The notes under the pieces were generated by a model, which was not told the origin of the DNA, searched no databases, and saw nothing but the letters and a program-made list of their open reading frames with translations. DNA of 64,000 nucleotides, taken from NCBI GenBank assembly GCA_033977485.1, contig CM066997.1:72944634-73008633 (forward strand), given 5' to 3'. Numbering within the stretch: the first letter of the stretch is position 1; each line of letters opens with the position of its first letter. The DNA is from Hydrangea macrophylla (taxonomy: Eukaryota > Streptophyta > Magnoliopsida > Cornales > Hydrangeaceae). Below are positions 21,936 to 33,551 of the stretch, piece by piece. The translations under genes and the position numbers were made by a program.

Positions 21936-22690
21936 TTATTTGTTTTGAAAAAGTAAAACGTGGGCCCAAATGCTAGTATCCACACTTGCCTGTTCCGTGG
22001 ATTCCCATTCCATGTCTTTTAGATCTTCAATTGTTTTCCTGTTATGTTCAATCTATTCATCAATCATTAGTTGAGTTTCTTGCGATTGTAGTTGTTGTAT
22101 TTGGCTACCAGAGATATCATTGCTACAGTATTTCGAGTTTGTTAACCCTTTCATGTTTGTCAAAGTAGTGTATTATTATTGATTTGCATGGCAAATATGT
22201 TAGTTACCTTTCAACGAATTCTTCAGCCTCTGGTATCTGCAAGTTAAAATACACCTTTGAAGCCGTTGTGGTTAACAAAGAGTAGGTGCCTGCGTAATGT
22301 AAACACAAGGCAAGTGAACATTCCAATGTAGAATCAAACTAAATATTGTAATACGTTTTTGAACGACTGTAGATTTGTGTTTATAGATGGGCTCCACTTT
22401 ATTCTATTTTTTACACATTACTAATAGTTTTAGGAAGGTTCGACTTTACCCCTAAATAGCTTTACTGTGGCTGATGTGACCACCATAATAACTGGGCTTC
22501 CTGATTCATCAAACGCATTGTCTTCTATTTCAATTGTGGCTTTGTTCCATAGGGTAAGTCTTACTTGAACAAATCTAATTTGTAATTTTAGTTGGTTAGT
22601 GAAAAGGACATGAGGGACTATATTATAAGTGCATGCAGAGAATAACAATGTTATCTTACTTTGGTGTAACCAATTCAACATTCTTTCTTT
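21936..22690. other. No gene seen; expected gag region of the Ogre-like element
   Basis: A gag would be expected here, but no gag motif or long frame is visible on either strand. The region may be deleted or decayed beyond recognition. Confidence 0.5.
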
Positions 22691-23355
22691 TAAAAGGAAG
22701 CACCACCATTTGAGACAAGGACAAGAGTCTATTATCATACCACCAACCCTTATGAGTCATACATTATGATAAGGAGGTCTTTACATGAGTTTCCAAAAGC
22801 CAGCGAATAGCCAGTTCTCTGTATTAATTGTGCAGATATATTGGCAGTACCCTTCCAAAAATAAAGCAATGCTTTTGAGGATGATGAAAGGACCCCAAAA
22901 GGAGGGAGCAGCCAGGGTAAGGTAGTCCAATGTCTAGGAGGTTTTTGAGTCACGATGAATAAAGGTTGGCCCGATAAGGGAAAAGGGGTATAGGGAATGG
23001 TTTGAGTTTGAGCTCAGACCATTCAGAAGATGAAGATAAGCTTAACCAATCTGAAATTGGGGTACTGGTCCAGGATGATGCAAATCCTACAAGTAGTCAA
23101 GTTCTGATTGATGCCGAACAGTTAGTAAACCTGTTAAACTCAGACCATTCAAAGGCCATTAATTCACTACATAATGAAATATTCCAATTAGGACAATCAT
23201 CGCTATCCTTCTATGACAAAATAGTATATGTAATGCTATATGCTTTCGTGGCCCATGACTGGCAGCCTGATGGTCTAGAAGGGGATGTTAATGATGATTC
23301 AGAGCCTATGGTGTGCATCATGGAGGAAGCCCAAACACTCAAGCCCGCTATTTAA
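22690..23355 (+). pseudogene. Gag-pol linker remnant of the Ogre-like element
   Basis: From about 22690 translated pieces read ETRTRVYYHTTNPYESYIMI and onward with stops; from 23002 an acidic 117-residue frame follows (SDHSEDEDKLNQSE, VYVMLYAFVAHDWQPD). This fits the region just before protease in Tat-type elements. No catalytic motif is present, and the assignment rests on position. Confidence 0.5.
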
Positions 23356-23358
23356 AAT

Positions 23359-23877
23359 GTGCTAATTTTATATACAAAACAAAAAATGGCCATAGTGTTT
23401 AATAAGCCAAATGTTGGAATGGCTAAACACTTGAGACCATTGTATGTCACGGCCAATTTTAATGGTGTCCTAGTGTCCAAAGTGCTAGTGGACAATGGAG
23501 CTTCAGTTAACTTCCTGCCTTCACATATGCTTAAAAATTTACAGAAAACCAATAATGATCTCATTGATGCCAATGTGGCTATAGTGGGATTCTTTGGAGC
23601 ATCAGTCCAACCAAGGGGAGTGTTCTCGGTCACGATGTCCATTGGAAGTAGGACTTTAATGGCATTTTTTGTAGTAAATACTACTTCTCATTATAATGCT
23701 ATGTTAGGTCGTGATTGGATCCACATAGCATGGTGTGTGTCATCCACTTTGCACCAATTTTTGATTTTTTGGAAGAAGAAGACGAGCCAGAAATCATCGA
23801 AGCTGACAAGAAACTATTTCTGGTTAACTCTCATGTGGCTGAAGCAAAGTTCTATGATATGTAGGTTGCACCAATAA
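23359..23877 (+). pseudogene. Aspartic protease of the Ogre-like element
   Basis: The active-site loop is VLVDNGASVNFLPSHML (about 23485), with DNG where many families have DTG/DSG. It is followed by a YNAMLGRDWIH motif near 23693-23725, typical of retropepsins. The frame ends at 23877 in sequence leading to RT. Confidence 0.75.
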
Positions 23878-24318
23878 GGTTATGGGGAATCGATAAGAAT
23901 GGCCATCCTAAGGAAATCTCTCCCGTAGTAAGCAGAGGAAGCCATGAATAAGCTGAATCAGATAACGTTGCTTAATGGAAGAATGCCACATTTAAATCTA
24001 TCTCGACATTATGCGTCAAATTCAGGATGATGCAAAGTTGAGTGTTCAGGAATCAGCTTGGTTAGCAGACTGTGTGATAGAAGAGACTGATCCAGGTGAA
24101 CCAGATCAGATTCAAGCTTCTGAAGTACATCAGGTATGACCCAAGTTGGATGATGGTAAGGCCGAGGTTCAGGATCCATTAGAAGAAGTTAGCTTAGGGG
24201 GGCGGACGATCCTAGGAGGATTACATTCATAAGTCAACTTCTTCCAACAGATTTTAAAACACGTTTACTTGACTTATTACGTCAATACCAAGATTGTTTC
24301 GCATGGAATTACCACGAG

Positions 24319-25182
24319 ATGCCTAGCTTGGATAGAATTTTGGTAGAACATCAACTTCCAATAAAGCCAGGGTACAAGCCTTATAAGCAATCTCGAAGAC
24401 AAATGGTGAATGAGATCATCCTAAAGATCAAGGAAGAGGTAGAATGGTTACTAAAGGTAGGATTTATCTATACAAATAGAAAATTAAGAATATGCATAGA
24501 TTTTAGATATCTTAATAAAGCCACTCCAAAGGATGAGTATCCCATCATGCTAGTTGATTCTGCATCTGGGGATGAGATCCTCAACTTTATGGATGGACAC
24601 TCTAGCTATAATCAAATTTTTATACCCACAGATGATGTAGGAAAGAGAGAATTCCGATGTCCAGGTGTAATTGGAATTTTTGAATGGGTCGTAATGCCGT
24701 TCAGATTAAAGAATTTTGGGGTAACTTACCAACGTGCCATGAATGCTATATTCCATGATATGATTGGAAAATAGATGGAAGTCTATATAGATGGTGTGAT
24801 GGTGAAATCAACCTTTGATGACCACATAAAGTTCTTAACAAAGAGTTTTAAAAGAATGAGATGCCATAAGTTAAAAATGAACCCTCTTAAATGTGCATTT
24901 GGTATCTCAGTTGGAAATATTTTGGGGGTTTTTAGTACATGAAAGGGGGATTGAGGTTGATAAGAATAAGGCCAGAGTCATCATAGAGGCCAAACCACTA
25001 GCCAACAAAAAACAATTGTAGAGACTGCTTGGCCAAATTAACTTTTTGCACCGATTTATCTCTAATTGTGTAGGGAAAACTAAAGTTTTCTGTCTGCTAT
25101 TAAAACCGAAGAACGAGGAAGAATTCGTGTAGGGGCAGGAATACCAACTGGCTCTTGAGCAAATCAAGGGATACCTTGCCAA
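24319..25182 (+). pseudogene. Reverse transcriptase of the Ogre-like element, inactive
   Basis: Motifs LRICIDFRYLNKATPKDEYP (about 24484), LNFMDGHSSYNQIFI (about 24580) and VVMPFRLKNFGVTYQRAM (about 24690) identify RT. A stop lies at 24772. The catalytic box just after it reads VYIDGVMVKS, so the second Asp of YxDD is Gly. Further stops occur near 24940-25130 in the thumb region. This copy cannot make active RT. Confidence 0.85.
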
Positions 25183-25189
25183 GCCGCCT

Positions 25190-25627
25190 ATTTTAGTTTC
25201 TCCTAAGCCAAATAAACCTTTAAGATTGTATGTATCAACCTCTAATGATTCAATTGGAAGTTTGTTGGTTCAAATTAATGATAAAAAGGCAGAACAAACG
25301 GTTTATTACCTAAGCCATGTGCTAACTGACGTGGAACAAAGATATGCATCAATTAAAAAGTTATGTTTGGCTTTATTCTTCTCTTGTATCAAGTTAAGGT
25401 ATTATATGCTACCTGTAATAGCAGAAATCATGTGCAAGACTGATGTTATTATGTATATGCTGTCAAGGCCAATTATTAGTGGTAAAGTGGCTAAATGGTC
25501 TCTAGCCCTGTTAGAATTCAACCTGCAATATGCCCCTCAAAAGTCTACCAAAGGACAAGTTCTGGCTAATTTCTTAACTGACCATCCTTGCCTTGACATA
25601 AGACCCCAAAAATCTAAAAGGTATTAA
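25190..25627 (+). pseudogene. First RNase H of the Ogre-like element
   Basis: The frame holds LRLYVSTSNDSIGSLLVQ, VYYLSHVLTDVEQRYASIKKL and LRYYMLP, the pattern of the RNase H that follows RT in Ty3/gypsy pol. The acidic position in LYVSTSND reads Ser and the usual EK pair reads KK, so catalytic residues are lost. Confidence 0.75.
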
Positions 25628-25699
25628 AATTGGATATATTGTTGTTACCTTTGGAAAAAAGGCATAGTTTTCATTCAAACTTGATTTTAGATGTTCTAA

Positions 25700-26753
25700 T
25701 AATTAGGCTAACTATGAAGCTTTGATTATAGGCCTTAAGATTCTACTCGAAATGAAGGCCATGATTGTAAAGTTAATTGGGGATTCCCAATTAATGATTA
25801 ACCAATTGGGGAAAAAATCTAAAGTGCATAATACCAGTTTGGAAAAGTATCATGCAGTTGCGGTAAGGTTGATTGATAGTTTTTCTAAGTCAGTAGTACA
25901 GTATGTGCCAAGGAAAGAAAATGGGGAGGCTAATAAATTGACCCAGATTGCTTCTGGACTTAAGATCCCTACGGACGTTCTTCGGAGGATGATTATAGTT
26001 GAAAAAATGTCTAAGTCATCAATTGTAGAAGAGGATGACACTATTTATGCTATGCCTCTTCAGATTGATGAGGATGATTGGAGGGGGCCAATCATTAAAT
26101 TTTTAGAAAATCCTAATGTGCACGCTGATATCAAGATCAGAAGGAAAATAATGCTTTATTTCCTAGCTAATGGTGAGTCGTTTAAAAAATCAGCAAATGA
26201 ATCAGTGTTGCAGTGTCCCAATAAGTTGAAAGCATCGAAACTGATGAAGCAAGTACATAGCGGGTTGTGTGGTGCTCATCAAGTTGGGACAAAAATGAGA
26301 TGGTTGATAAGAAGATATAATTATTATTGTCCCACCATCTTAGAAAATTACATTAACTTTGCTAAAGGATGTCGGGCATGTCTAAGACATGGGCTAATTC
26401 AGCATGTACCTGCCGCCAGTCTCGAGTCCGTTATCAAACCATGGCCATTTAGAGGATGGGCAATGGACGTGATTGGTAAAATCAGCCCACCTTCATCAAA
26501 AAATCATGCCTACATATTAGTGGCTATTGATTACTTCACTAAGTGGGTGGAGGCTATCCCACTTAAGTCAGTCAGCCAGAATGAGGTAATCAAATGTATT
26601 AAAGAAAATATCATTCATAGGTTTGGATTACCACAAACCATTACTACTGACCAAGGTACCCCCTTTACTGGGGATGATATGTTGGAATTTGCGTTTGAGT
26701 ATGATTTTACTATTCTAAATTCGACTCCATATTATGCTCAAGCCAATGGGTAA
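25700..26753 (+). pseudogene. Second RNase H and integrase core of the Ogre-like element
   Basis: The second RNase H is seen as NYEALIIGLKILLEM (Glu), LIGDSQLMINQL (Asp) and NGEANKLTQIAS, where the usual final Asp is Asn. Integrase follows: zinc-region HSGLCGAHQ to FAKGCRACLRHG, then AMDVIGKISPP (first Asp) and ITTDQGTPFTGDDM (second Asp). A stop at 26751 comes just before AESTNK with the catalytic Glu. Two RNase H domains place the element in the Tat/Ogre group. Confidence 0.85.
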
Positions 26754-26828
26754 GCGGAATCAACCAACAAAAATTCTCAAACTAAACATTCAAAAAATGG
26801 TTGATAAGAACCTAGAGTTTGGCATAAG

Positions 26829-27464
26829 TTGCTTTCTGAAGTCCTATGGGCCTATAGGACTTCAAAGAGGTCAAGCATAGGTACTACACCGTTTGCACTT
26901 ACTTATGATCATGATGCCATTTTACCCATGGAATTAACAGTAAAGTCCTTAAGAGTTGCTAGGCAGAATGACATGGATATGGATGAATACAATCAGGCCA
27001 TGTTAACGAAACTAGAAGACCTTTATGAGGTAAGGCTTTTGGCTCTGGACCATCTTAAGTTACAAAAACGTAAAGCTGAAAAAGCTTACAACAAAAGAGT
27101 GAGAGCCAAATCCTTCTCCATTGGTGAATTAGTCATGAAGGCCATTCTACCATTAGGGGTCAAAGACCATAGATTGGGAAAATGGTCCCCAAACTAGGAA
27201 GGACCCTTTGAAATTCATAAAGTACTAAAAGGGGAAGCCTGTCATTTGAGGAATTTAGATGGACAGATACACAACAGGCTTATAAACGACAAGTATTTAA
27301 AGAAACATAAGCCCTGTATGTGGGAATCATATTTACGCCAGTTAGAGCAAGACACTGAGAATGCTCAAGATGTCGAGGTTACTCCTGGTCAATCTGAAGA
27401 ATTAAACTGTGAAATGTCCAGACTTAGACTAGTGAAGTTGGATAAGGACCAAAAAGTCTATTAG
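26829..27464 (+). pseudogene. Integrase C-terminal part of the Ogre-like element
   Basis: LSEVLWAYRTSKRSSIGTTP and LTYDHDAILPMEL (26829-26950) continue the integrase. Then KAYNKRVRAKSFSIGELVMKAI and KWSPN (stop at 27195) give the C-terminal domain, followed by a polar tail to 27464. Frames change at least twice. Confidence 0.8.
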
Positions 27465-27775
27465 GGCATGGCTTGCTAAGATACAAATTGATCTATAAAT
27501 ATAAGCGTGCCATCTAAGAGCCAAACATGGCTAAATAAACAAAATAAGTAGTTCTGGCCCTATGGCCACTTAATAGAATTCGAAATTACAAAACCACCAA
27601 ATCCCAAAAGAAATTAGAGGAAGAAAACATGGGAACAAGGGAGCTAGAAGGACTAAGGCTGTAGTCCATTGTTCATCAACCTTAGATAGGGCAGTGGTTG
27701 CGGCCTTTTAAACAGCTAACCAGGATTCCTCTTGTGTATCCAAGGCTGAGATCTCATCAATCAATTTATGTCAAC
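27465..27775. other. Spacer between integrase and the antisense ORF
   Basis: I see no gene or clear signal in this stretch. Confidence 0.5.
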
Positions 27776-28909
27776 CTATGGGGAGACATAGTTAGCTTCC
27801 ATCTTTTCAAGGTCAGCCCAAATCATCTTCATGTCCTCTAAGAGTGAAGCAGAACTTTTTACCCCAGCCTCTGCAGTGTCAGCCAATAGGATGCATTGGT
27901 TGGTTACATCCTCCCTTTTCTTAAAGAACTCTTTCACATTAGCCAGTTTTTGGGTTACCTCAACCATGGTGTTGGAAATTTTCTTAAACTGTTGTAAAAA
28001 AGATGATGATGGTGAGGAAGAAGAGCCTGTGAAATCGTTAGAAAGCAAGGATACGGCATTCTCAATGGCTTCCTGTTGACCCATGGCATATCTGAAGGTT
28101 GAAGAGCACAAGGAGGCTAAAAGACCCTTTGCTTGAAGTTGAGCCTCAGTGTAAGTTGGGGTGGTCTCTGTCTAGGTAGACTTTGGAAGCAAGGAGGCTG
28201 AACCGAGCCTTTGGGTAAGGACCTGCCTGAGACTTTATGCTTGTGGACGAAGATCCTTGATATTGGAGGCCAGTTGAGGGTCTAAAGAAATTTGGCTTAT
28301 AGAAGTAGATGAGCCAAGTCCCACTACCAAAGAAGGAGGTTAAGAAAAAAGAATTTTTGAACGCTGAGGGTTATTGAGATGGGCATTTGGATCATCAATA
28401 GGGTCTTTTGAAATTTTGGTATAGCTTTGACCAGTAAGAGGAGAAGCTTTAACAGAAGAAGGACTTTTTAGAGAAGTTGAGGAAAGCCCTATGGTTTTTG
28501 CAATCTCTGATCGGGTGGCATCAGAAGAAGGTTGAGAGGTGCTCAAGGCTGGCTCATCATGTAATTGCTACAGAGCTCGGGCTTTAAGCCCTGCCTTTTT
28601 GGCCGCCTTAGGATTTTCTGATTCAAGAACGTGCTCAGACTCCTCTTCTTCTAGATGAATAGGATGCTCAATGGTAGCCTCCTCCAAAGGGGATTTTTTT
28701 TCACCATTTTGTTGTAATCGAGGCATTTAGTGTCCCTGGAGCTACGACGGGTTGGAATGAAAGTAGAAGCCTTTGGAGAAGCAACCTTTCTCTTAATTGG
28801 TACGGCGACAGGAGGTTTAGAGAAACTTGACCAAAAGAAAAGGAGCAATGAGATTAACAAGGTCAAATAAAATAAAATATCATCTAGTCCTAGTACCAAG
28901 TTACCAAAT
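27776..28909 (-). pseudogene. Antisense plant-mobile-domain gene, 3' part
   Basis: On the minus strand this is the C-terminal half of the gene whose 5' half lies at 41219-43188; the gag-only element separates them. Pieces include KRKVASPKASTFIPTRRSSR (about 28795), a Ser-rich part (28340-28546) and, last, a Gln/Lys/Glu-rich likely coiled coil (27776-28111: QEAIENAVSLL, VTQKLANVKEFFKKRED). Several frame breaks occur. It lies antisense between integrase and the right end of the Ogre-like element. Confidence 0.6.
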
Positions 28910-28914
28910 GAATC
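28910..28914. repeat. Target site duplication GAATC, left copy
   Basis: GAATC directly precedes the left LTR and recurs at 41214-41218 directly after the right LTR. A 5-bp duplication is what Ty3/gypsy integrase makes. Confidence 0.92.
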
Positions 28915-29779
28915 TGTCATGCCCCGGAGTAAGCCAAAAATAGGGAAAATAAAAATTTTCCTTTATGGGTCCGTAGACACGTGACTAGTTTGTTAAGTGT
29001 CCTGTCCTTCTAACTCCGCACCATGCAATCGTAAGGGAAATACTAGAGCATAAGCATGATCTAAACTTATCAGAGAATAAATACAGCAGCGGAAATTAAA
29101 CAAGGGTTACAATAACTTCAATCTTAATACAAGAGGCCATACTAAATAATTTACATAATCTTAAAACTTGAGAAACTGTCTATCAGGTCTTGGGCAAGGC
29201 TTTATTCTCCTTGGCTCCATGGTACTGCATCCTGAACTCTTCTATCTATCTCCGAACCTGCAACACTCTGGGCATACGAATGCCCAGGGCATAACATGCC
29301 GTCAGCCTTAGAACAAGGCTGAGTGAGAGTCTCAACCGCACAATAATCAATAAATACAACACATCTCTCGACTCACGTCATAGTTTAATACTTTAAAAAT
29401 AGGGTTAATCTCTTATCAAAAGACGCATTCTCACCACGGGCATAGCAGAGGTCTCAACAAAACAGATAAACAGATAATCACAACATCATAGAATACATTC
29501 TCCTTATTTTATCCACGTGCGTGCAATTGCATGACCAATGTAACTCACTCCCGACACTTTTCATAGACACTTGCTTTTTAAAACGGATACTTTTCAAAAC
29601 CATTTTATTTTAAAACCAAAACTTTCCAAACCAAATCATTTTGAACTAAATCATTTTTACTTATCAACTCAATCTCATCATTCACCTTTTCTTTCTCATC
29701 CACTTGACAACACGTGGTATATCAAGGATGATAACATGCTATCACAGCCAATTCATACTCATTCCTTTGATAGGCCACC

Positions 29780-29961
29780 GGACGTCTTCACGGCGCGCAC
29801 TATCTGTAAACAATGAAACTGGCACATGGGACGTCTTCAACCATATGTATATGCTCACCGGTCGTCTACGCGGCTGAGAAGTATATTAGAGCACTAGCCG
29901 GACGTCTTCAATGATACATGGGACATCTTCAACCACGTATGCGCATCACTGGACGTCTTCA
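29780..29961. repeat. Phased GGACGTCTTCAA array in the left LTR
   Basis: Copies or near-copies of GGACGTCTTCA start at 29780, 29829, 29860 (variant GGTCGTCTACG), 29900, 29921 (GGACATCTTCAA) and 29951. The same array with the same spacing is in the right LTR (37715-37896). Confidence 0.9.
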
Positions 29962-31386
29962 ATGGCGAGAGGCGCTAGGAACCCTAACCGTTCATGTCCA
30001 CCCGGCTCGTCAGCCGTTGATCCATAGGATCCAGAATTCACATCTCTTTCACATTCGCGTATCTCATCTCATTCACATTCTCATCAAAACTCCTCTCTTT
30101 TCTCACACAATGCATGCCAACACATGTCATGAAATGCAAGTGAATCCATTCCCGATACCCATATGCAAATCCACTTTCATTCTCTTTATTATTCACATGG
30201 CATGTGTTATCTATTTCAATTAACAATATCGTAAAACGTGCATTTATCAATTAGCAGCAAAAACGTACATATAACAACAGGGATCACATAACATGGATTG
30301 ATACCAATAATCATATAGATAAAACCCTTGACATGCTCATGCATAGGATAGCCCTACCATAACATGCTTCACATAGCTTTACAATTATTAGAATACATGT
30401 AGCATCATAAATCAGCATATCACTTATACAAAATACCATACAGGTAGCTTTTAAACATCTTATATTAGTCTTATTAGGATTAGAGTGAGGTTAGGAAACT
30501 CACCTCGAGTCACCGATCCTCGAAAAGCGGATAACCGTCAAGTTCTACAACAATAAACGAAATAAACAATAATAATGTATGAGTACAACTATAGGGGCAA
30601 AATGGTAATTTTACCAAATGAGGTCATAACCTCAAGGTAGTGATCTACGTGTCATTCTAAGTCCAACGCTATTGACTAGACTCAAATCGGAGTCCGTCGC
30701 GTTTTTACGAGGTAAAAGGTAGGGCTTACTATACTAATGCGGGCCATAAAAGATAGGCTGTATTTTCGACCGGGTCGAAAGGTCACCAAACTTTACGGAA
30801 ATGTTCTAGACATTATTCTAAGACTCTGGGAGCTGACCGCGTAATTTTCGGAGTCCTAGATTATTTATTATGAATTATTGAAGATAATATATATACCAGA
30901 AAATATCCAAAACGGGATTTAAATATGTAATTATAATTATACAAAGAAATCAATGCCTAGAAGTATTTTTATTAAATATTACACATTAAAATACACCACC
31001 AGTATTTATTTCATATTTTTAGGAGCTCGTTTGGTATTTTTAATAATTAATATACTCATAAAATAGCTCCTTATTAATTATTAAAAATACTAGACTATAA
31101 TATTATAGCTTTATAACATACATTATATAATAAAATAGTCCCAAGGTCATTACCCAAATTTTCTAGAATTTATAAATACATATAGGTATTTATTAACTAT
31201 TTAAAACCATTTAAAACTAATATTTATTATTTATATTAACCATATAAATAATAAATATATAATATATATAATATAATAATGATATATAGAACATTAAAAT
31301 AATATTCTATAATATTAAAACCTTAATGGTATAATTATAAATTATTTATAATTATTAAAACCATTTAAAACCTTTTAAACTAATTA

Positions 31387-31390
31387 ATAC

Positions 31391-31446
<56 letters not shown>
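31387..31446. repeat. (AAT)n then (ATT)n microsatellite in the left LTR
   Basis: About 14 AAT units are followed by ATT units, forming a self-complementary block. The right LTR has the same block at about 39332-39391 with different repeat numbers. Confidence 0.85.
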
Positions 31447-31447
<1 letters not shown>

Positions 31448-31449
31448 AA

Positions 31450-31950
31450 ATCTCAGACCCGACGGGTCAAACCCGAACCGACACGAACCCCTATGGGTTA
31501 CCCGAATATACTCTCAAGAAGACCCAAGGTCGCGACCCGATGGGTCAGACCCGACCCGACCCGACCGACTCCTAAACGGACTACCCATTTCTACAAACAA
31601 AGAAACCCAAACCAAAACGCATTCGGGTTGATCCTAACCCGAACCCGAAACCCACTCCCACTCACAACTAATCCTACCCATTAACCCATACCCGAACCCA
31701 GACTTGACCCAACCACAGACACAACTTAACCCAGCCCGCTAGCCCAAACCTAACCTAACCCGAACCAAACCCTGACCCAAACCTAGACACAACACAACCC
31801 GCCCCAAAACCCGAAACCCTATCCGACGTCAAAACGACGTCGTCCCACTTAAGTTAACCCATAGGTTAACTTAACCCGGCCCAAACCCAAACCCTGACCC
31901 TATTACACACACATCCTAACCCGCCCCTAACCCGACCCTAACCCGGTTGA
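31450..31950. repeat. ACCCGA/AACCCG-rich block of the left LTR
   Basis: The plus strand is dense in ACCCGA, AACCCG and CTAACCC and poor in G; the minus strand, which is the element's sense strand, is rich in GGGT runs. The right LTR counterpart is at about 39400-39895. Confidence 0.85.
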
Positions 31951-32680
31951 TATAACTCGAAACTCACTCGGGGTCTCTTCTTCTTCTCCGGCGAGCTGCT
32001 CGTCGCCGGAAAGTCGGGCCTCGCCGGAGACTTTCTCTCTCTTCGTATCTCCTTCATTTCTCAACGAAAATCGATGAGGTCAACGGGAATTTGACCGGAA
32101 TCTCTCCCTCCACAACATACTATAAGCCTAACGTCCGGTTCATTCATTTGGTGGTCCTACCAAGTGATTATTGTTTCGGCCATTTCAAAGAATAATGGCC
32201 TGCATGGCCATCGAATCGTCACCCAAATCCAAACCTGCTACAAGGGGGTCTACCTGGGACCAATTGGGTCTGTTTGGTGTAGGAAAAAGGGGTTTTGGTC
32301 ATGCTTGACAAATCAAGCTCCTAAGTTGAGCTTTAATGGTGGCCGGAGCTCATATAGAGCCTTAGGCTCTGTTTGGTTTGCATGCAAGGGTCCTAGGGTT
32401 CCTATGTGACATGTAAATGACCAGAGATGTAATAGGGGTGTGATTTTACCTCAGGTGGTCTAGATCTCCTCTCCTCTTTCTTCGATCAACTTTTCTCTCC
32501 ATCTCTCTCCCTCTTGCTGCGTTCCTCTTCTTCAGTCTCTTCTTCTTCCTCTTGTGATCACAGAGTGTGTGTGTGTGTGTTGAGGAGGTAAGGCAGAGAA
32601 TGTGGATAAGGGTGGGTGTGTGTGTATAGACCGAGGTGAGGGGGGGTGTGTTCTCTCAAGCTTTCTCTCGGGTTTTCTCT

Positions 32681-32683
<3 letters not shown>

Positions 32684-32735
<52 letters not shown>
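32684..32735. repeat. (CT)n microsatellite in the left LTR
   Basis: About 26 CT units (GA on the element's sense strand) lie just downstream, in element orientation, of the LTR TATA box. The right LTR has a longer tract at about 40602-40676. Confidence 0.92.
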
Positions 32736-32738
<3 letters not shown>

Positions 32739-32790
32739 ATCTGTGTGTATGAGTGTGTTATGGCAGCCAGCTTATGAGGGTGAGGGTGGG

Positions 32791-32800
32791 GGTTTTTATA
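32791..32800 (-). promoter_or_regulatory. TATA box of the left LTR
   Basis: The minus strand reads CTATAAAAAC about 455 bp into the LTR, followed by a purine-rich stretch. The right LTR counterpart (TTTATAAATA, about 40735-40746) differs by a few bases. Confidence 0.6.
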
Positions 32801-33253
32801 GATGAAGGGGGTGGAGGAGGACATAAGTGTCCAAACACTTGGGGGTGTACAAAATTTACATGTATAGGTGTTTGTGTGTCCAAGGGTAGATTAAGTGGGG
32901 TCCACATGACTATCAAGGGTGGTGTGGGTCCCATTCTTGGTTAAATACATTATGGCATGAGCCAGTGTTCCAATAGATAAGCAATGTCGTGAAATGAGTC
33001 ACAATTGTAAATTGTGCAGGTACGGGGCTGTGTATATGCCTAGACGTAAATCTGACTATAACTTCTAATGAAATTTAAAATATCGAGGTCACGACTATGC
33101 TTATTAGGTTCTAAGTTATAATTAATGTTGTCGTCAAGACGTTGACTATGGGATCTTATCTAGATTTCTAATTTAGGTCATCCTAATGGGCCTTCTGTAG
33201 CCGTCACCATGGTGACGCCATATATGGAATTTCTAGAAATTCTGGGTGCTACA

Positions 33254-33267
33254 TCTCTACCCACCTT
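33254..33267 (-). other. Polypurine tract of the gag-only element
   Basis: The minus strand reads AAGGTGGGTAGAGA directly before the LTR start TGTAGCACCC, the usual primer for plus-strand synthesis. It overlaps the end of the pol stop codon (33266-33268). Confidence 0.8.
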
Positions 33268-33551
33268 ATTTGAGGATTTCGTCCTCGAAATCTAGAGTTT
33301 GCTAGGTCTAAAATTATACGAATCTTTATCCATTAGGTTAGTCGTTCTACACTAACTCAGGCACTCTTATCAATCTAAATGGTCTATTGGACCATAAGTT
33401 GTTGTCAACTGATCTGGGGTCTGATTTCCTGGAAATACCTCAGCTCCTTCTCATAATTCCTCTCGAATGTCCCAAACATTTTGTAATACCATCCTCATAT
33501 AAGATTCAATGTTCTAGCAGTGGGCATGGTACCTTCAGTCTTCCATTCTGT
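33266..33551 (-). pseudogene. Residual 3' end of pol
   Basis: The minus strand ends with codons for LDFEDEILK and a stop at 33266-33268, the C-terminal signature of Tekay/Del pol. No integrase or chromodomain motif is visible between here and gag, so nearly all of pol has been lost. The 250 bases next to gag are otherwise unassigned. Confidence 0.7.

Larger units (their letters stand above)
28915..33253 (-). repeat. 3' LTR of the gag-only element (left copy)
   Basis: On the minus strand it runs from TGTAGCACCC (33253) to GGGGCATGACA (28915), 4339 bp. It contains, in plus coordinates, a phased GACGTC array (29780-29961), an AT-rich part with (AAT)n/(ATT)n (31387-31446), a block of ACCCGA/AACCCG repeats (31450-31950), a (CT)n tract (32684-32735) and a TATA box (about 32791). 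No coding frame is supported inside. It lacks about 22 bp near 33230 that the right copy has. Confidence 0.93.

Noticed and set aside
29571..30250. Frames of 70-101 residues duplicated at 37506-38187
   Set aside because: They are duplicated because they lie in the two LTRs; they show frame differences between copies and no domain.
31450..31950. Interstitial telomere (CCCTAAA repeats)
   Set aside because: Units are mixed ACCCGA, AACCCG and CTAACCC without a regular 7-bp period, and the block lies inside an LTR in both copies.
32558..32944. Arg/Glu repeat protein and Cys/Gly-rich frames
   Set aside because: The first is the (CT)n tract read on the minus strand; the second lies in LTR promoter sequence.
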